Part shown: in pieces, positions 54,221-64,000 of the stretch | Layout of the letters: every line of letters begins with the position of its first letter | Numbering within the stretch: position 1 is the stretch's first letter | DNA from: Reinekea forsetii | GTDB taxonomy: Bacteria; Pseudomonadota; Gammaproteobacteria; Pseudomonadales; Natronospirillaceae | NCBI RefSeq assembly: GCF_018860385.1 | Contig: NZ_JAHKPH010000014.1 | Location: 62,001-126,000, forward strand | DNA length: 64,000 nt | Direction of reading: 5' to 3' | Notes under the pieces: generated by a model | Database searches by the model: none | What the model saw: only the letters and a program-made list of their open reading frames with translations | Told to the model about the DNA's origin: nothing | Position numbers and translations under genes: made by a program

Positions 54221-55195
54221 ATGCGTAACCGCCCTGACAACAAATCATTGACGATGACGCCTGATGGCTCGTTGAATCACTTAGAAGTTGAATGCTCACT
54301 GTTATCTCAACAGGACCCATTAATGGGCGCTGATAATCTCACTGGAGCTCAATTGGCTTCTAGCCTGGCTTTACAGCAACTTATCACACATTTTATCGTC
54401 GATCACTCAATGAACATTCGCCGGTTTTTAGACGAATTCAGCGATAAAAATGCGCAACATAATAATATTCTCGATTGCTACAGCCGCCGACTCGCCAGTG
54501 TGATTAATACCGCTAAAGCAGGTCAACGGTGGCCATCAAAAGCTAATACGGATTTAACAGCGTTGATGCACTATTGGCAAAATACCGACACCATCGTTAT
54601 TTCTGGCGGCTTAACAACGGGTTCGTTCGGTCAATTTTTAGCCTCCCGAATTGAAACCTTGCTACCTGAAATTACCGTGTTGAGCTCGCCTTGGGCCGGT
54701 CAAACGGCGTTAATTGGCTTAGCTCAAACCGTTAAAAGCGCTTCGGATTTACTGGTGATTGATTTCGGAGCCACAGGCATTAAACGGGCGGTGGCGTCCA
54801 ATTATGGAAATCGTTTAAAAGAACTGACAGAATTTTCTACGGTTTCCTTTACCGACGCGCACGGCCACATCGGGAAACAGGGGGTATTAGAGGTATTAAG
54901 GCAAACCCGCCGTGAGTTATCGTCGCCGTTGCCCGTAGCCATTAGCTTAGCTTGCTACCTAAACCAAGGTCATCCATTTCAATATAAATCTGGCATTTAC
55001 TATCCATTGGAAGCTGATTGCGACAACCTAACGAAGGCATTAAACGATGAATGGCTGCCCAGTTGTGGGTTAGGTTCGCTTGCATTGCTAGAACACGACA
55101 GCTCAGCAGCAGGGCTAGCCTTTCGATTCAGTCAACCTGCAATGATGATTACATTAGGTACCGGTTTGGGTTCCGGGCCTTGCCCATTAGCCTAA
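54221..55195 (+). CDS. Actin-fold (ASKHA) kinase-like protein with permuted motif order
   Basis: 324 residues. Three phosphotransferase-like motifs are visible but out of the usual order. 'IVISGGLTTGSFGQFLA' (adenosine-type, about 126-142) comes first. 'LLVIDFGATGIKRAVA' (phosphate-1 type, about 178-193) follows, and 'MMITLGTGLGSGP' (phosphate-2 type, about 308-320) ends the protein. In ROK-type sugar kinases the order is phosphate-1, phosphate-2, adenosine. I read this as a possible circular permutation. The first 110 residues are helical and unrecognised. The start could be ATG 54221 or the in-frame ATG at 54254. Substrate unknown. Confidence 0.55.
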   Translation: MRNRPDNKSLTMTPDGSLNHLEVECSLLSQQDPLMGADNLTGAQLASSLALQQLITHFIVDHSMNIRRFLDEFSDKNAQHNNILDCYSRRLASVINTAKAGQRWPSKANTDLTALMHYWQNTDTIVISGGLTTGSFGQFLASRIETLLPEITVLSSPWAGQTALIGLAQTVKSASDLLVIDFGATGIKRAVASNYGNRLKELTEFSTVSFTDAHGHIGKQGVLEVLRQTRRELSSPLPVAISLACYLNQGHPFQYKSGIYYPLEADCDNLTKALNDEWLPSCGLGSLALLEHDSSAAGLAFRFSQPAMMITLGTGLGSGPCPLA

Positions 55196-55207
55196 TTATA
55201 AGCCAAG

Positions 55208-55465
55208 TTATACAAACCTAACGGCAAACCCATCAGCCTCAACACGTTCAACCACAATCGAAACGCTCGTTAAGGTCCCCCTTTTCAGCATTTTGGTCTG
55301 AAACATTGCCCCTACTTTTACTTCAGCTAAGGGCTCGGCGGGTCTTAGATAGGCTCCGCTACTGGAGATATTAATACATGAACAAACCAATGGCTGGTTG
55401 TCTTGTGTGACCAATGTCAGTGGTATTTCCAGCTGTCCACATCTTGGCGCTCTCGATTCTGTCAC
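55208..55465 (-). CDS. PilZ-domain protein
   Basis: 85 residues. 'CSCINISSSGAYLRP' carries the second c-di-GMP contact pattern (N/DxSxxG), and the preceding 'SRAPRCGQLEIPL' is a weak form of the RxxxR motif. Such proteins respond to c-di-GMP by contacting partners. The poor Arg motif makes binding uncertain. It lies between the ASKHA-like gene and a GGDEF-EAL gene. Confidence 0.75.
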   Translation of the reverse strand: MTESRAPRCGQLEIPLTLVTQDNQPLVCSCINISSSGAYLRPAEPLAEVKVGAMFQTKMLKRGTLTSVSIVVERVEADGFAVRFV

Positions 55466-55678
55466 TTAACTCACCCTGTTTTAGTGTCGTTTTTTTGACT
55501 ACAGTATCACGCTATTTTTAATGCTTGTACCCCAAAGCCTTCTGTGGCCTTGCTCTTTATTTAATCGTTTTTTAACACAGTTAAAAACTTTAGCAGGAAA
55601 AAGTGACAGATACGCTGACTCAGCTATACTAAATCGAATGAAACTAACTATTCTCCTACCGAAGATTAACTGGCAACT

Positions 55679-58294
55679 ATGACATTTATTCTCACCATTA
55701 TCGCATCTGTCTGTTTAGTTGCTATTTTACTGCTTCCATCAGTCTGGATTAACCTCTTACTCACAATACTCGGTGTGGCAAGTTTAATCTATGTAGTGCA
55801 AAAATCGCCCAAAATGCTATTCCCCGGGTTTGCGTTGATAATGGCATTGATCGTGGTTCCGGTAACTAAATGGTACCTACCGGCTCTGTTAAAACAGTCT
55901 ACTTCGGTTTTAGAAAGCAAAATTGAAACTGAATTCGATGTTATCGAGAGTACTCTGCAGCAATTTTTCTTCAACAACTCTGCCGCTCTCGATTCTTTGA
56001 ATCTGTTAATCGCCAATGAAGAAGTACTGACGGACCGAGTTTTTCAAAACTGGATGAAACAGCTGCTGCCTGATTACCGCAACAACTACTTAAATATTGC
56101 CATCAGTGAAGATCTCATTGCGAAACACGTTTACCCAAAATCAGAAGCCAATTTAAAGGTACTCGCACGCAATTTAGGCGAAACTCCCAACATGGGGTTT
56201 GTTTATCATGAGGTATTAAAAACTAATGTACCTGGCATCATCGGCCCGGTCGATTTAATACAAGGCGTGCCTGGAGTGATTCGAGTGGTACCAGTCGAAG
56301 GCAAGCCAAATGTCATCATTTCTGGAGTCCTTTCTCTACAAAGCCTAAAAGAACAGCTGATTCCACTCGTTTCGGAGTCCAGTAAGCTATCTATTGCCGT
56401 CACAGGTTATGCAGACCCTTATTACCTAGTTAACCAAGCAGAACCTAAAAAGAGCATCCTAAAACGAGTTGAGTATCAGGATATTAAAGTAGATATCTAT
56501 ATTCAGTCTGATCTACTGCAATCGACGATCACTCGAACGCGATGGACCTCATATGCGGTGTCTTTTTTAGCTTGGCTGCTATTAACGTCAAGTTTCACAT
56601 GGCAAAGGCATTCTATTCGCTTAAGAGACCAACAACGCAGCGCCATTTTAGAAAACAAAAACGCCTTAATCGAAGCGCAGCGCCTAGGGCAACTGGGCTC
56701 TTGGCGGCAATCGGGCGATGACTCCTTCAAGCTGTCAGAGCCGCTGCAAAGTTTAATTGGCGTGATGAAAGAAACAATTGCGCTCAAAGACTTAGACAGC
56801 TTGGTTCATCCGAGTGAACACAAAAAGGTTCAGACTGCATTTGAGGAACTCTCCTCGGGGAAACTCACCAGAATCACGACTCAGCATCGCCTTAGAGTTG
56901 GCGAACGCTATCGTTGGTTTGAACACCGAATCGCACGCTCTGAAGATGGTGAGTTAACTGGCATTGTGCGCGATATTCAAACGATTAAAGAGCAAGAAAA
57001 GCAGGTTGCAAAGCTTGAAGCATTTGACCCGCTGACAGGTGCATCTAATCGTCGACACTTTCACCAGCTCGTGTCACAAAACATCGCCCTGTGTGATCGT
57101 CGTAATACCACTCTTGGTTTAATGCTGATCAACATTGATGACTTTCGATCCGTCAATGAAAAATACAATCAAGCCGTTGGTGATGAGCTGCTAAAACTAA
57201 TCGCCAGCCGATTAACCACCATTTGCCGCAAAACAGATTTTATTTCTAGATTAGGTGGTGACACATTTGCTGTAGCACTTGTCGATGTCGGCACAGCAAG
57301 TCAGTCGGTTATCGCGGTTGAAAATATCCTTCGAAAGTTAAAAATGCCTTATCGATTAAATAATGAAGAGGTATTTCCGCAACTTACCTGTGGTGTGGCG
57401 CTATACCCAGACGATGGGCTAGATTTTGAACATCTGTTACAGCGGTGTGAACAAACATTATCGATCGCTAAAACAAATAAACGCGGACACTATTCATTTT
57501 ATTCAGCCGAGTTGGATTCTCAAACGAACCGCCGGCAGCGAATTTTGGCTAGCCTTCCAAGCGCTCTGAAGAATGATCACTTTTACATTGTCTTTCAACC
57601 TAGGGTCAGCAGTACTGGGGATCACTCATCACTGAGCATGGAGGCGTTGGTACGCTGGCAAGACCCTGAGCTAGGGTTTGTCTCACCTGGCGAGTTTATT
57701 CCGATTGCCGAAGGTACCAGCTTAATTGCCGATATTGGTACTTGGGTCATGAATGCGGCTTTTTCAGCACTGCATCAGTATAAAGATCAACTGCCCAGAG
57801 GTTTGTCGATATCCATCAATTTATCTCCTCGCCAGTTAGAAGACACTACCTTAGTCAGTAAGGTAAAACAGGCACTCGATAAGTTCGATATTGACCCAAA
57901 TTGTATAGAGTTAGAAGTTACCGAACATTCTATCGCGGTCGAGTCTGATATCGTGTTGAGCAATATGAAAGAGCTTAATAACTTAGGGTTTAAATTCGCC
58001 CTTGACGACTTTGGCACCGGCTATTCTAATCTAAGTATGTTGCAATCTTTACCGCTGCACGTTCTAAAAATAGATATGAGTTTCATAAGAAACATTGGCT
58101 TTAGTGATAAGTCGAATGAGTTGGTCCGAGCCATCATAGATTTGGGCCACACCTTAGGGCTACACACTGTTGCAGAAGGTGTTGAAACCATTGAACAGGT
58201 CTCTTATCTAGAAAAATTAGGGTGCGAAGAGCTCCAAGGCTTCTACTTTTATAAACCAGCCCCCATTGAAGAGCTCATCAACAGATTAGCTTGA
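55679..58294 (+). CDS. Membrane GGDEF-EAL protein, probable c-di-GMP phosphodiesterase
   Basis: 871 residues. Two or three N-terminal helices, a periplasmic sensor (about 75-285), another helix (about 287-305), a PAS-like region, GGDEF and EAL. The GGDEF signature reads GGDTF ('SRLGGDTFAVAL'), so cyclase activity is doubtful. The EAL domain is complete: 'MEALVRW', Asn in 'SINLSPRQL', 'ELEVTEHSI', 'LDDFGTGYSNL', 'LKIDMSF', 'TVAEGVET'. It is likely a phosphodiesterase with an extracytoplasmic input. The end overlaps the convergent transporter gene by 9 nt. Confidence 0.87.
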   Translation: MTFILTIIASVCLVAILLLPSVWINLLLTILGVASLIYVVQKSPKMLFPGFALIMALIVVPVTKWYLPALLKQSTSVLESKIETEFDVIESTLQQFFFNNSAALDSLNLLIANEEVLTDRVFQNWMKQLLPDYRNNYLNIAISEDLIAKHVYPKSEANLKVLARNLGETPNMGFVYHEVLKTNVPGIIGPVDLIQGVPGVIRVVPVEGKPNVIISGVLSLQSLKEQLIPLVSESSKLSIAVTGYADPYYLVNQAEPKKSILKRVEYQDIKVDIYIQSDLLQSTITRTRWTSYAVSFLAWLLLTSSFTWQRHSIRLRDQQRSAILENKNALIEAQRLGQLGSWRQSGDDSFKLSEPLQSLIGVMKETIALKDLDSLVHPSEHKKVQTAFEELSSGKLTRITTQHRLRVGERYRWFEHRIARSEDGELTGIVRDIQTIKEQEKQVAKLEAFDPLTGASNRRHFHQLVSQNIALCDRRNTTLGLMLINIDDFRSVNEKYNQAVGDELLKLIASRLTTICRKTDFISRLGGDTFAVALVDVGTASQSVIAVENILRKLKMPYRLNNEEVFPQLTCGVALYPDDGLDFEHLLQRCEQTLSIAKTNKRGHYSFYSAELDSQTNRRQRILASLPSALKNDHFYIVFQPRVSSTGDHSSLSMEALVRWQDPELGFVSPGEFIPIAEGTSLIADIGTWVMNAAFSALHQYKDQLPRGLSISINLSPRQLEDTTLVSKVKQALDKFDIDPNCIELEVTEHSIAVESDIVLSNMKELNNLGFKFALDDFGTGYSNLSMLQSLPLHVLKIDMSFIRNIGFSDKSNELVRAIIDLGHTLGLHTVAEGVETIEQVSYLEKLGCEELQGFYFYKPAPIEELINRLA

Positions 58295-59194
58295 TGCCTT
58301 TTTATTCAACAGCAATGTTGCTGCAACGCCTGCACTGACGAATGCAATGCCCATCCATTGTATTGGGCTTATTGTCGCGTTTAACACCACCATGCTTAAA
58401 ATTGCGTTGAACAAAGGCGCAGTCGTGATCATTAAACCTGCAATGGTAGCGTTTGATCTGTTAACGGCCGATATCCAACAAAAGTAAGACACCAATGAAG
58501 GGAACAGGGCAACAAATAACACAGCCCAATATTGGTCCTTAGCAGGAGCAATGAATGCGCCTTCGCGAACCATATCAAAGACCCAAAACGGAATAATAAA
58601 GAGCGTTCCGACGCCCATAAAAAATGTCAGTAAAGCCACTGAACTAATACCAATGGGAGACAGCTTTTTCAATAAAACGGTATAGAAAGACCAACTTAGC
58701 ATAGCGACCACAAGCAGCAATTCGCCGACCCCGGCACCTGATTCACTTAAAACTGACCAGTCTCCTTGCGTGACAACGACAAGTGCTCCAAACACCGCCA
58801 ACAAAAAAGTAAGCCACTGGATAAGTGATTGTTTAGCGCCACCAAATATACTCGACACAATGGCAATAAATACCGGCAGCATCGCTAAAAAGGCCCCTAC
58901 GTTAACAGGCTGAGTATATTCTAATGCCCAATATTGGAAAGTGTTGTACAAAGTAACACTTAAAATGGACAACCCAACCAATGGCCAAAAATTCGCTTTA
59001 AACCAGTTTTTTTGGGCAAGTAGTTTTGGCAAACCGAATGGCAGTAAAATTAAAAAAGCGGTAATCCAACGAAACTGTGAAAGGGTAAAGGCCGGTAATG
59101 TTGCCACTACCATCTTTCCTACAATCGCATTAGCCGCCCAAAAAAAGCTGGCGGTCGATGCGAGCACTACTGCTATTACGGTTTGATTTGCCAT
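58286..59194 (-). CDS. DMT-superfamily EamA transporter
   Basis: About 302 residues with ten predicted helices in two EamA repeats ('ASFFWAANAIVGKMVVA' in the first, 'LLLVVAMLSWSFYTVLLKKL' in the second). Inner-membrane exporter of small metabolites; substrate unknown. I start at ATG 59194, which has AGAGG upstream; the GTG at 59206 is less likely. The gene follows the atp terminator on the same strand, so it probably has its own promoter. Confidence 0.85.
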   Translation of the reverse strand: MANQTVIAVVLASTASFFWAANAIVGKMVVATLPAFTLSQFRWITAFLILLPFGLPKLLAQKNWFKANFWPLVGLSILSVTLYNTFQYWALEYTQPVNVGAFLAMLPVFIAIVSSIFGGAKQSLIQWLTFLLAVFGALVVVTQGDWSVLSESGAGVGELLLVVAMLSWSFYTVLLKKLSPIGISSVALLTFFMGVGTLFIIPFWVFDMVREGAFIAPAKDQYWAVLFVALFPSLVSYFCWISAVNRSNATIAGLMITTAPLFNAILSMVVLNATISPIQWMGIAFVSAGVAATLLLNKKASS

Positions 59195-59206
59195 TGTCCC
59201 TCTCAC

Positions 59207-59236
59207 TAAAAAAAAAGCGACCCTAGGGTCGCTTTT
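59207..59236 (-). terminator. Terminator of the atp operon
   Basis: GCGACCCTAGGGTCGC (59217-59232) is a perfect palindrome with A runs before and T after, giving a stem extended by A-T pairs. On the minus strand it ends in a long T run. Confidence 0.87.
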
Positions 59237-59257
59237 AACTTAAACCAAAAATGGTTA

Positions 59258-59680
59258 TTAACGAAGTGCTTTTCGTGCCTGCTTAATGGTACGAAGTTGG
59301 CCAACAGCTCTTGCTAACTGAGAAGCAACTTCAGCAAACTCTTTGCTTGCCATGCTATCAGCTAAGGTTTGAGCAGCCGCTTGCTTCGCCTGTTCGGCTT
59401 TCGCTTCGTCTAAGTCATCGGCTCGCACAGCTGTATCAGCTAAAACCGTAATTTGGTTTGGCTGAACTTCAAGATAACCGCCATCTACGTAGATGACTTC
59501 TTCTTTACCATGCTGCTTAATGACTCGGACAGGTCCCGGCACTAAACGAGTTAGTAGAGGAGCGTGCCCTGGTTTTATACCGAGCTCGCCCGCTTCACCC
59601 TCACACACCAACAGTTCGACAAGGCCATCAAAGACCTTCTCTTCGGCACTGACGATGTCGCAACGTACTGTCATAGCCAT
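59258..59680 (-). CDS. atpC: ATP synthase epsilon subunit
   Basis: 140 residues, the usual length. '[15 protein letters not shown]' and '[23 protein letters not shown]' form the N-terminal beta-sandwich; the C-terminal helical hairpin ends '[17 protein letters not shown]'. Rotor subunit that inhibits ATP hydrolysis. Last gene of the operon, 23 bp after atpD. Confidence 0.95.
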   Translation of the reverse strand: MAMTVRCDIVSAEEKVFDGLVELLVCEGEAGELGIKPGHAPLLTRLVPGPVRVIKQHGKEEVIYVDGGYLEVQPNQITVLADTAVRADDLDEAKAEQAKQAAAQTLADSMASKEFAEVASQLARAVGQLRTIKQARKALR

Positions 59681-59703
59681 GTGATGTTACCTCCAGTGTG
59701 TGA

Positions 59704-61125
<1,422 letters not shown>

Positions 61126-61992
61126 TTATTGCACCGCCGCAGCGCCGCCAACAATTTCAGAAATTTCTTGAGTAATCGCGGCCTGACGGGCCTTGTTGTA
61201 CTCAAGTTTCAGGTTATCGATCATTTCACCAGCGTTGTCGGTGGCGCTCTTCATAGCCATCATTCGAGAGGCTTGTTCACAGGCTCCATTTTCGACAACA
61301 CCCTGGTATACCTGGGCTTCGATAAAGCGTGTTAACAATCCATTCAAAAGCGATTCCGCATCTGGCTCATAGAGATAATCCCACGCATAACTGCGCTTCG
61401 TTTCATCTTCTGCCGCTTTCAACGGTAACAACTGGTCTACCTTTGGTTTCTGTACCATGGTGTTTATAAACTCGTTATAAACAACATACAGACGGTCAAT
61501 CTTGCCGGATTCAAAGTCATCTAACATAACTTTAACGCCGCCGATTAGGTCTTTTACGGTTGGCTTATCACCAACATGCGTGATGGATGCGACTACGTCG
61601 AATCCACGCGCTTTAAAAAAACCTGTGCCTTTACTACCAATGGCACAAACCTGAGTTTCAACACCTTTTGCTTTCCATTCTTCAGCATTTTTGCTGATCG
61701 ACTTGAAAAGGTTAGCGTTCAAACCACCACAGAGACCTCGGTCGGTGGACACTACAATGTAGCCCACTCTTTTTACTTCACGATCTTGCAGATAAACGTG
61801 CTTATACTCAGTGTTCGCATTCGCTAGATGCCCGATTACCGCTTGCACTTTTTGTGCATACGGCTGGCTAACTAACATACGATCTTGAGCTTTACGCATT
61901 TTACTCGCTGCAACTAACTGCATTGCAGAGGTAATTTTACGCGTATTATTAATGCTATTTATCTGCGTTCGTATTTCTTTTCCGACTGCCAT
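61126..61992 (-). CDS. atpG: ATP synthase gamma subunit
   Basis: 288 residues. The N-terminal '[20 protein letters not shown]' and the C-terminal '[19 protein letters not shown]' helices form the central shaft; '[16 protein letters not shown]' is the family hallmark. Normal length, between atpA and atpD. Confidence 0.95.
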   Translation of the reverse strand: MAVGKEIRTQINSINNTRKITSAMQLVAASKMRKAQDRMLVSQPYAQKVQAVIGHLANANTEYKHVYLQDREVKRVGYIVVSTDRGLCGGLNANLFKSISKNAEEWKAKGVETQVCAIGSKGTGFFKARGFDVVASITHVGDKPTVKDLIGGVKVMLDDFESGKIDRLYVVYNEFINTMVQKPKVDQLLPLKAAEDETKRSYAWDYLYEPDAESLLNGLLTRFIEAQVYQGVVENGACEQASRMMAMKSATDNAGEMIDNLKLEYNKARQAAITQEISEIVGGAAAVQ

Positions 61993-62037
61993 AGCATTAG
62001 CCTCAGTTAGTTGGCTACTTTCGTAGCCAGAATCAAT

Positions 62038-63582
62038 TTACCAGCTTTGAGTCGCTTTGAATTTTTCAAAAGCGGCTTTAAAGGTGCCTTCGATATCATC
62101 ATTCCACTTACCTGATTCAGAAATTTCTTTCATCAGGTCGCCGTGTTCACTGTTCATGTAAGCATGAAGAGCGGCTTCAAAAGGAAGTACTTGTGAAACT
62201 TCAAGTTCATTCAAGTGACCTTCGTTAGCGGCATAAACTGAGACAGCCATTTCAGCAACGCTTAAAGGCGCATACTGGTTTTGCTTCATCAATTCGGTAA
62301 CACGAGCACCGTGGTCTAACTGTGCTTTAGTAGCGTCGTCTAGGTCAGATGCGAACTGCGAGAATGCCGCAAGTTCACGATACTGAGCCAATGCAGTACG
62401 AATACCGCCAGACAGCTTTTTCATGATTTTCGTTTGCGCCGAACCACCCACACGAGATACCGAAATACCGGCGTTCATCGCAGGACGAACACCTGCGTTG
62501 AATAAATCAGATTCTAAGAAGATCTGACCATCGGTAATCGAAATTACGTTGGTAGGTACGAATGCAGATACGTCACCACCTTGGGTTTCAATAATTGGTA
62601 ATGCAGTTAAAGAACCTGTCTTACCTTTTACTTCACCTTTAGTGAATTCTTCTACGTATTCTGCGTTTACGCGCGAAGAACGCTCTAGTAAACGTGAATG
62701 CAAGTAGAAAACGTCACCTGGGTAAGCTTCACGACCCGGCGGACGACGTAACAACAATGAAATTTGACGATAAGCAACGGCTTGCTTAGACAAATCATCA
62801 TAAATGATTAGGGCATCTTCACCGCGGTCGCGGAAGTATTCGCCCATAGAGCAACCAGAATATGGTGCAATAAATTGCATCGATGCTGGTTCAGAAGCCG
62901 AAGCTACAACGATGGTGGTATATTCCATCGCACCGTGCTCTTCTAATTTACGTACAACGTTAGCAATGGTTGAACGCTTCTGGCCGATAGCAACATAGAC
63001 ACATTTAATGCCAGTTCCTTTCTGAGCCAAGATAGCATCAACGGCCATCGCTGTTTTACCTGTTTGACGGTCACCAATAATAAGCTCACGTTGTCCGCGG
63101 CCGATTGGTACCATTGAGTCAACAGACTTATAACCAGTTTGTACCGGCTGATCGACCGACTGACGAGCAATTACACCTGGTGCAACTTTCTCGATTGGGT
63201 CAGACAATTTCGCATTGATATCGCCTTTACCATCGATTGGGTTACCCAAAGAGTCAACCACACGACCCAGTAGTTCAGGACCAACAGGGACTTCAAGAAT
63301 ACGGCCGGTGCACTTACAAGTTTGGCCTTCGGCCAACATCTTGTACTCACCAAGTACAACAGCACCAACAGAGTCTTGCTCTAGGTTAAGTGCCATACCG
63401 AAAGCGCCGCCTTCGAATTCGATCATTTCGCCGTACATTACATCGGCTAGACCGTGGATACGTACAATACCGTCAGATACACCGACGATAGTACCTTCAT
63501 TTTGTGCTTTAGAACCCGTATCTAACTTCGCGATACGATCCTTAATAATGTCACTGATTTCTGAAGGATTCAGTTGCTGCAT
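62038..63582 (-). CDS. atpA: ATP synthase alpha subunit
   Basis: 514 residues. Walker A '[10 protein letters not shown]' (about 169-178), '[19 protein letters not shown]' and '[20 protein letters not shown]' (each within the nucleotide-binding domain) identify the alpha subunit, and the Arg finger region '[12 protein letters not shown]' is intact. Lies 13 bp after atpH. Confidence 0.97.
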   Translation of the reverse strand: MQQLNPSEISDIIKDRIAKLDTGSKAQNEGTIVGVSDGIVRIHGLADVMYGEMIEFEGGAFGMALNLEQDSVGAVVLGEYKMLAEGQTCKCTGRILEVPVGPELLGRVVDSLGNPIDGKGDINAKLSDPIEKVAPGVIARQSVDQPVQTGYKSVDSMVPIGRGQRELIIGDRQTGKTAMAVDAILAQKGTGIKCVYVAIGQKRSTIANVVRKLEEHGAMEYTTIVVASASEPASMQFIAPYSGCSMGEYFRDRGEDALIIYDDLSKQAVAYRQISLLLRRPPGREAYPGDVFYLHSRLLERSSRVNAEYVEEFTKGEVKGKTGSLTALPIIETQGGDVSAFVPTNVISITDGQIFLESDLFNAGVRPAMNAGISVSRVGGSAQTKIMKKLSGGIRTALAQYRELAAFSQFASDLDDATKAQLDHGARVTELMKQNQYAPLSVAEMAVSVYAANEGHLNELEVSQVLPFEAALHAYMNSEHGDLMKEISESGKWNDDIEGTFKAAFEKFKATQSW

Positions 63583-63595
63583 GCGTTTTCCCTCA

Positions 63596-64000
63596 TTAGG
63601 AATTCATTGCGTCAGCGAGTTTCGACAATTTTCCGCGTACGGAGTCGTCGATAACCAGATCGCCAGCTTTGATGATGACACCGCCAATTAAGGCTGTATC
63701 GATTTCAATTGTCAGAGAAACTTCACGATCTAACTTCTTCGCCAGTTTATCTGATAACGTTTTTTGCTGAGCGTCGCTGAGTGAAAAGGCACTCTTAACG
63801 ACTACATCGGCACTTTTTTCATGCTCGGCTTTGAGCAAGTCAAATTGTGCGCTGATTTCTGTCAACAAAGGAAAACGGTTATTTTCTGCTAATACATCTA
63901 GCAGGCTTTTCGCCCCTTCGTTGCAATCATCCCCTGCTAACTGCGCAAGAGTAGTCGCTTTCTCAGATGCCGTTACTGATGGGTTACCAATAAACTGGTG
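63596..64000 (-). CDS. atpH: ATP synthase delta subunit (N-terminus outside window)
   Basis: Partial. The frame stays open from 63596 to the window edge (134 residues), against about 177 for the family, so roughly the first 45 residues lie beyond base 64000. '[21 protein letters not shown]'-type strands and '[17 protein letters not shown]' are the usual C-terminal region. Stator subunit that joins F1 to the b subunits. Confidence 0.93.
   Translation of the reverse strand, partial: HQFIGNPSVTASEKATTLAQLAGDDCNEGAKSLLDVLAENNRFPLLTEISAQFDLLKAEHEKSADVVVKSAFSLSDAQQKTLSDKLAKKLDREVSLTIEIDTALIGGVIIKAGDLVIDDSVRGKLSKLADAMNS

Noticed and set aside
59217-59232. Perfect 16-bp palindrome as an operator
   Set aside because: Position after atpC with flanking A and T runs makes it the operon terminator.

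Overview
The window looks like chromosomal DNA of a marine-type gammaproteobacterium, possibly near the Oceanospirillales. This rests on the F1 ATP synthase order (atpH-A-G-D-C), a LexA-type box in front of uvrD, Fur-type boxes, maltose transport genes and many c-di-GMP proteins; the genus is an inference I cannot fix. No rRNA, tRNA, CRISPR array, transposase or integrase was seen.

Layout. 1-1695: DEAD-box helicase and a small exported protein resembling one domain of the flagellar P-ring protein FlgI. 1711-7562: a signalling block with two histidine kinases, two response regulators, an HDOD protein and a receiver protein whose HD-GYP domain is degenerate. 7614-13075: branched-chain 2-oxoacid dehydrogenase E1/E2 genes with acyl-CoA catabolism genes and a LiuR-like site. 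13890-18445: an iron-regulated imelysin / di-haem DUF1111 / imelysin / DUF1513 operon behind two Fur-like boxes. 18499-27356: housekeeping and signalling genes, including SOS-type uvrD, a GGDEF-EAL protein, a gamma-carbonic anhydrase and a phosphoribosyltransferase. 27421-31687: malE-malF-malG without malK. 31940-39583: a small membrane protein, a chemoreceptor, a lipoprotein, serA, a cytochrome c and an M16 peptidase. 49299-59194: a second UvrD-like helicase, rmuC, a pseudouridine synthase, a possible circularly permuted actin-fold kinase, PilZ and a second GGDEF-EAL protein. 59258-64000: the atp operon, cut in atpH by the window edge.

The accessory island is 39646-48882, all on the minus strand and AT-rich. 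I read it as a class II microcin/bacteriocin-like locus. It has a complete C39-peptidase ABC exporter (PCAT), an HlyD-type adaptor, at least five small precursor-like genes with double-glycine or related leaders plus a sixth (a near-identical duplicate), small membrane or exported proteins that could confer immunity, and a lipase-fold hydrolase. Four of the small genes were found by reading the strand directly because they are shorter than a usual ORF cutoff. The island was built by tandem duplication: there is a truncated PCAT fused to the tail of a second hlyD, a third PCAT decayed beyond any ORF, and a duplicated block of about 500 bp. In front of four of the peptide genes lies a stem-loop with a conserved core and two different but fully paired outer stems, which I consider the most interesting signal in the window.

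How it may work together (inference): the precursor peptides would be made behind structured leaders, cut after the glycine motif by the C39 domain and exported by PCAT, HlyD and a TolC encoded elsewhere. The structured leaders may set the relative amount of each peptide.
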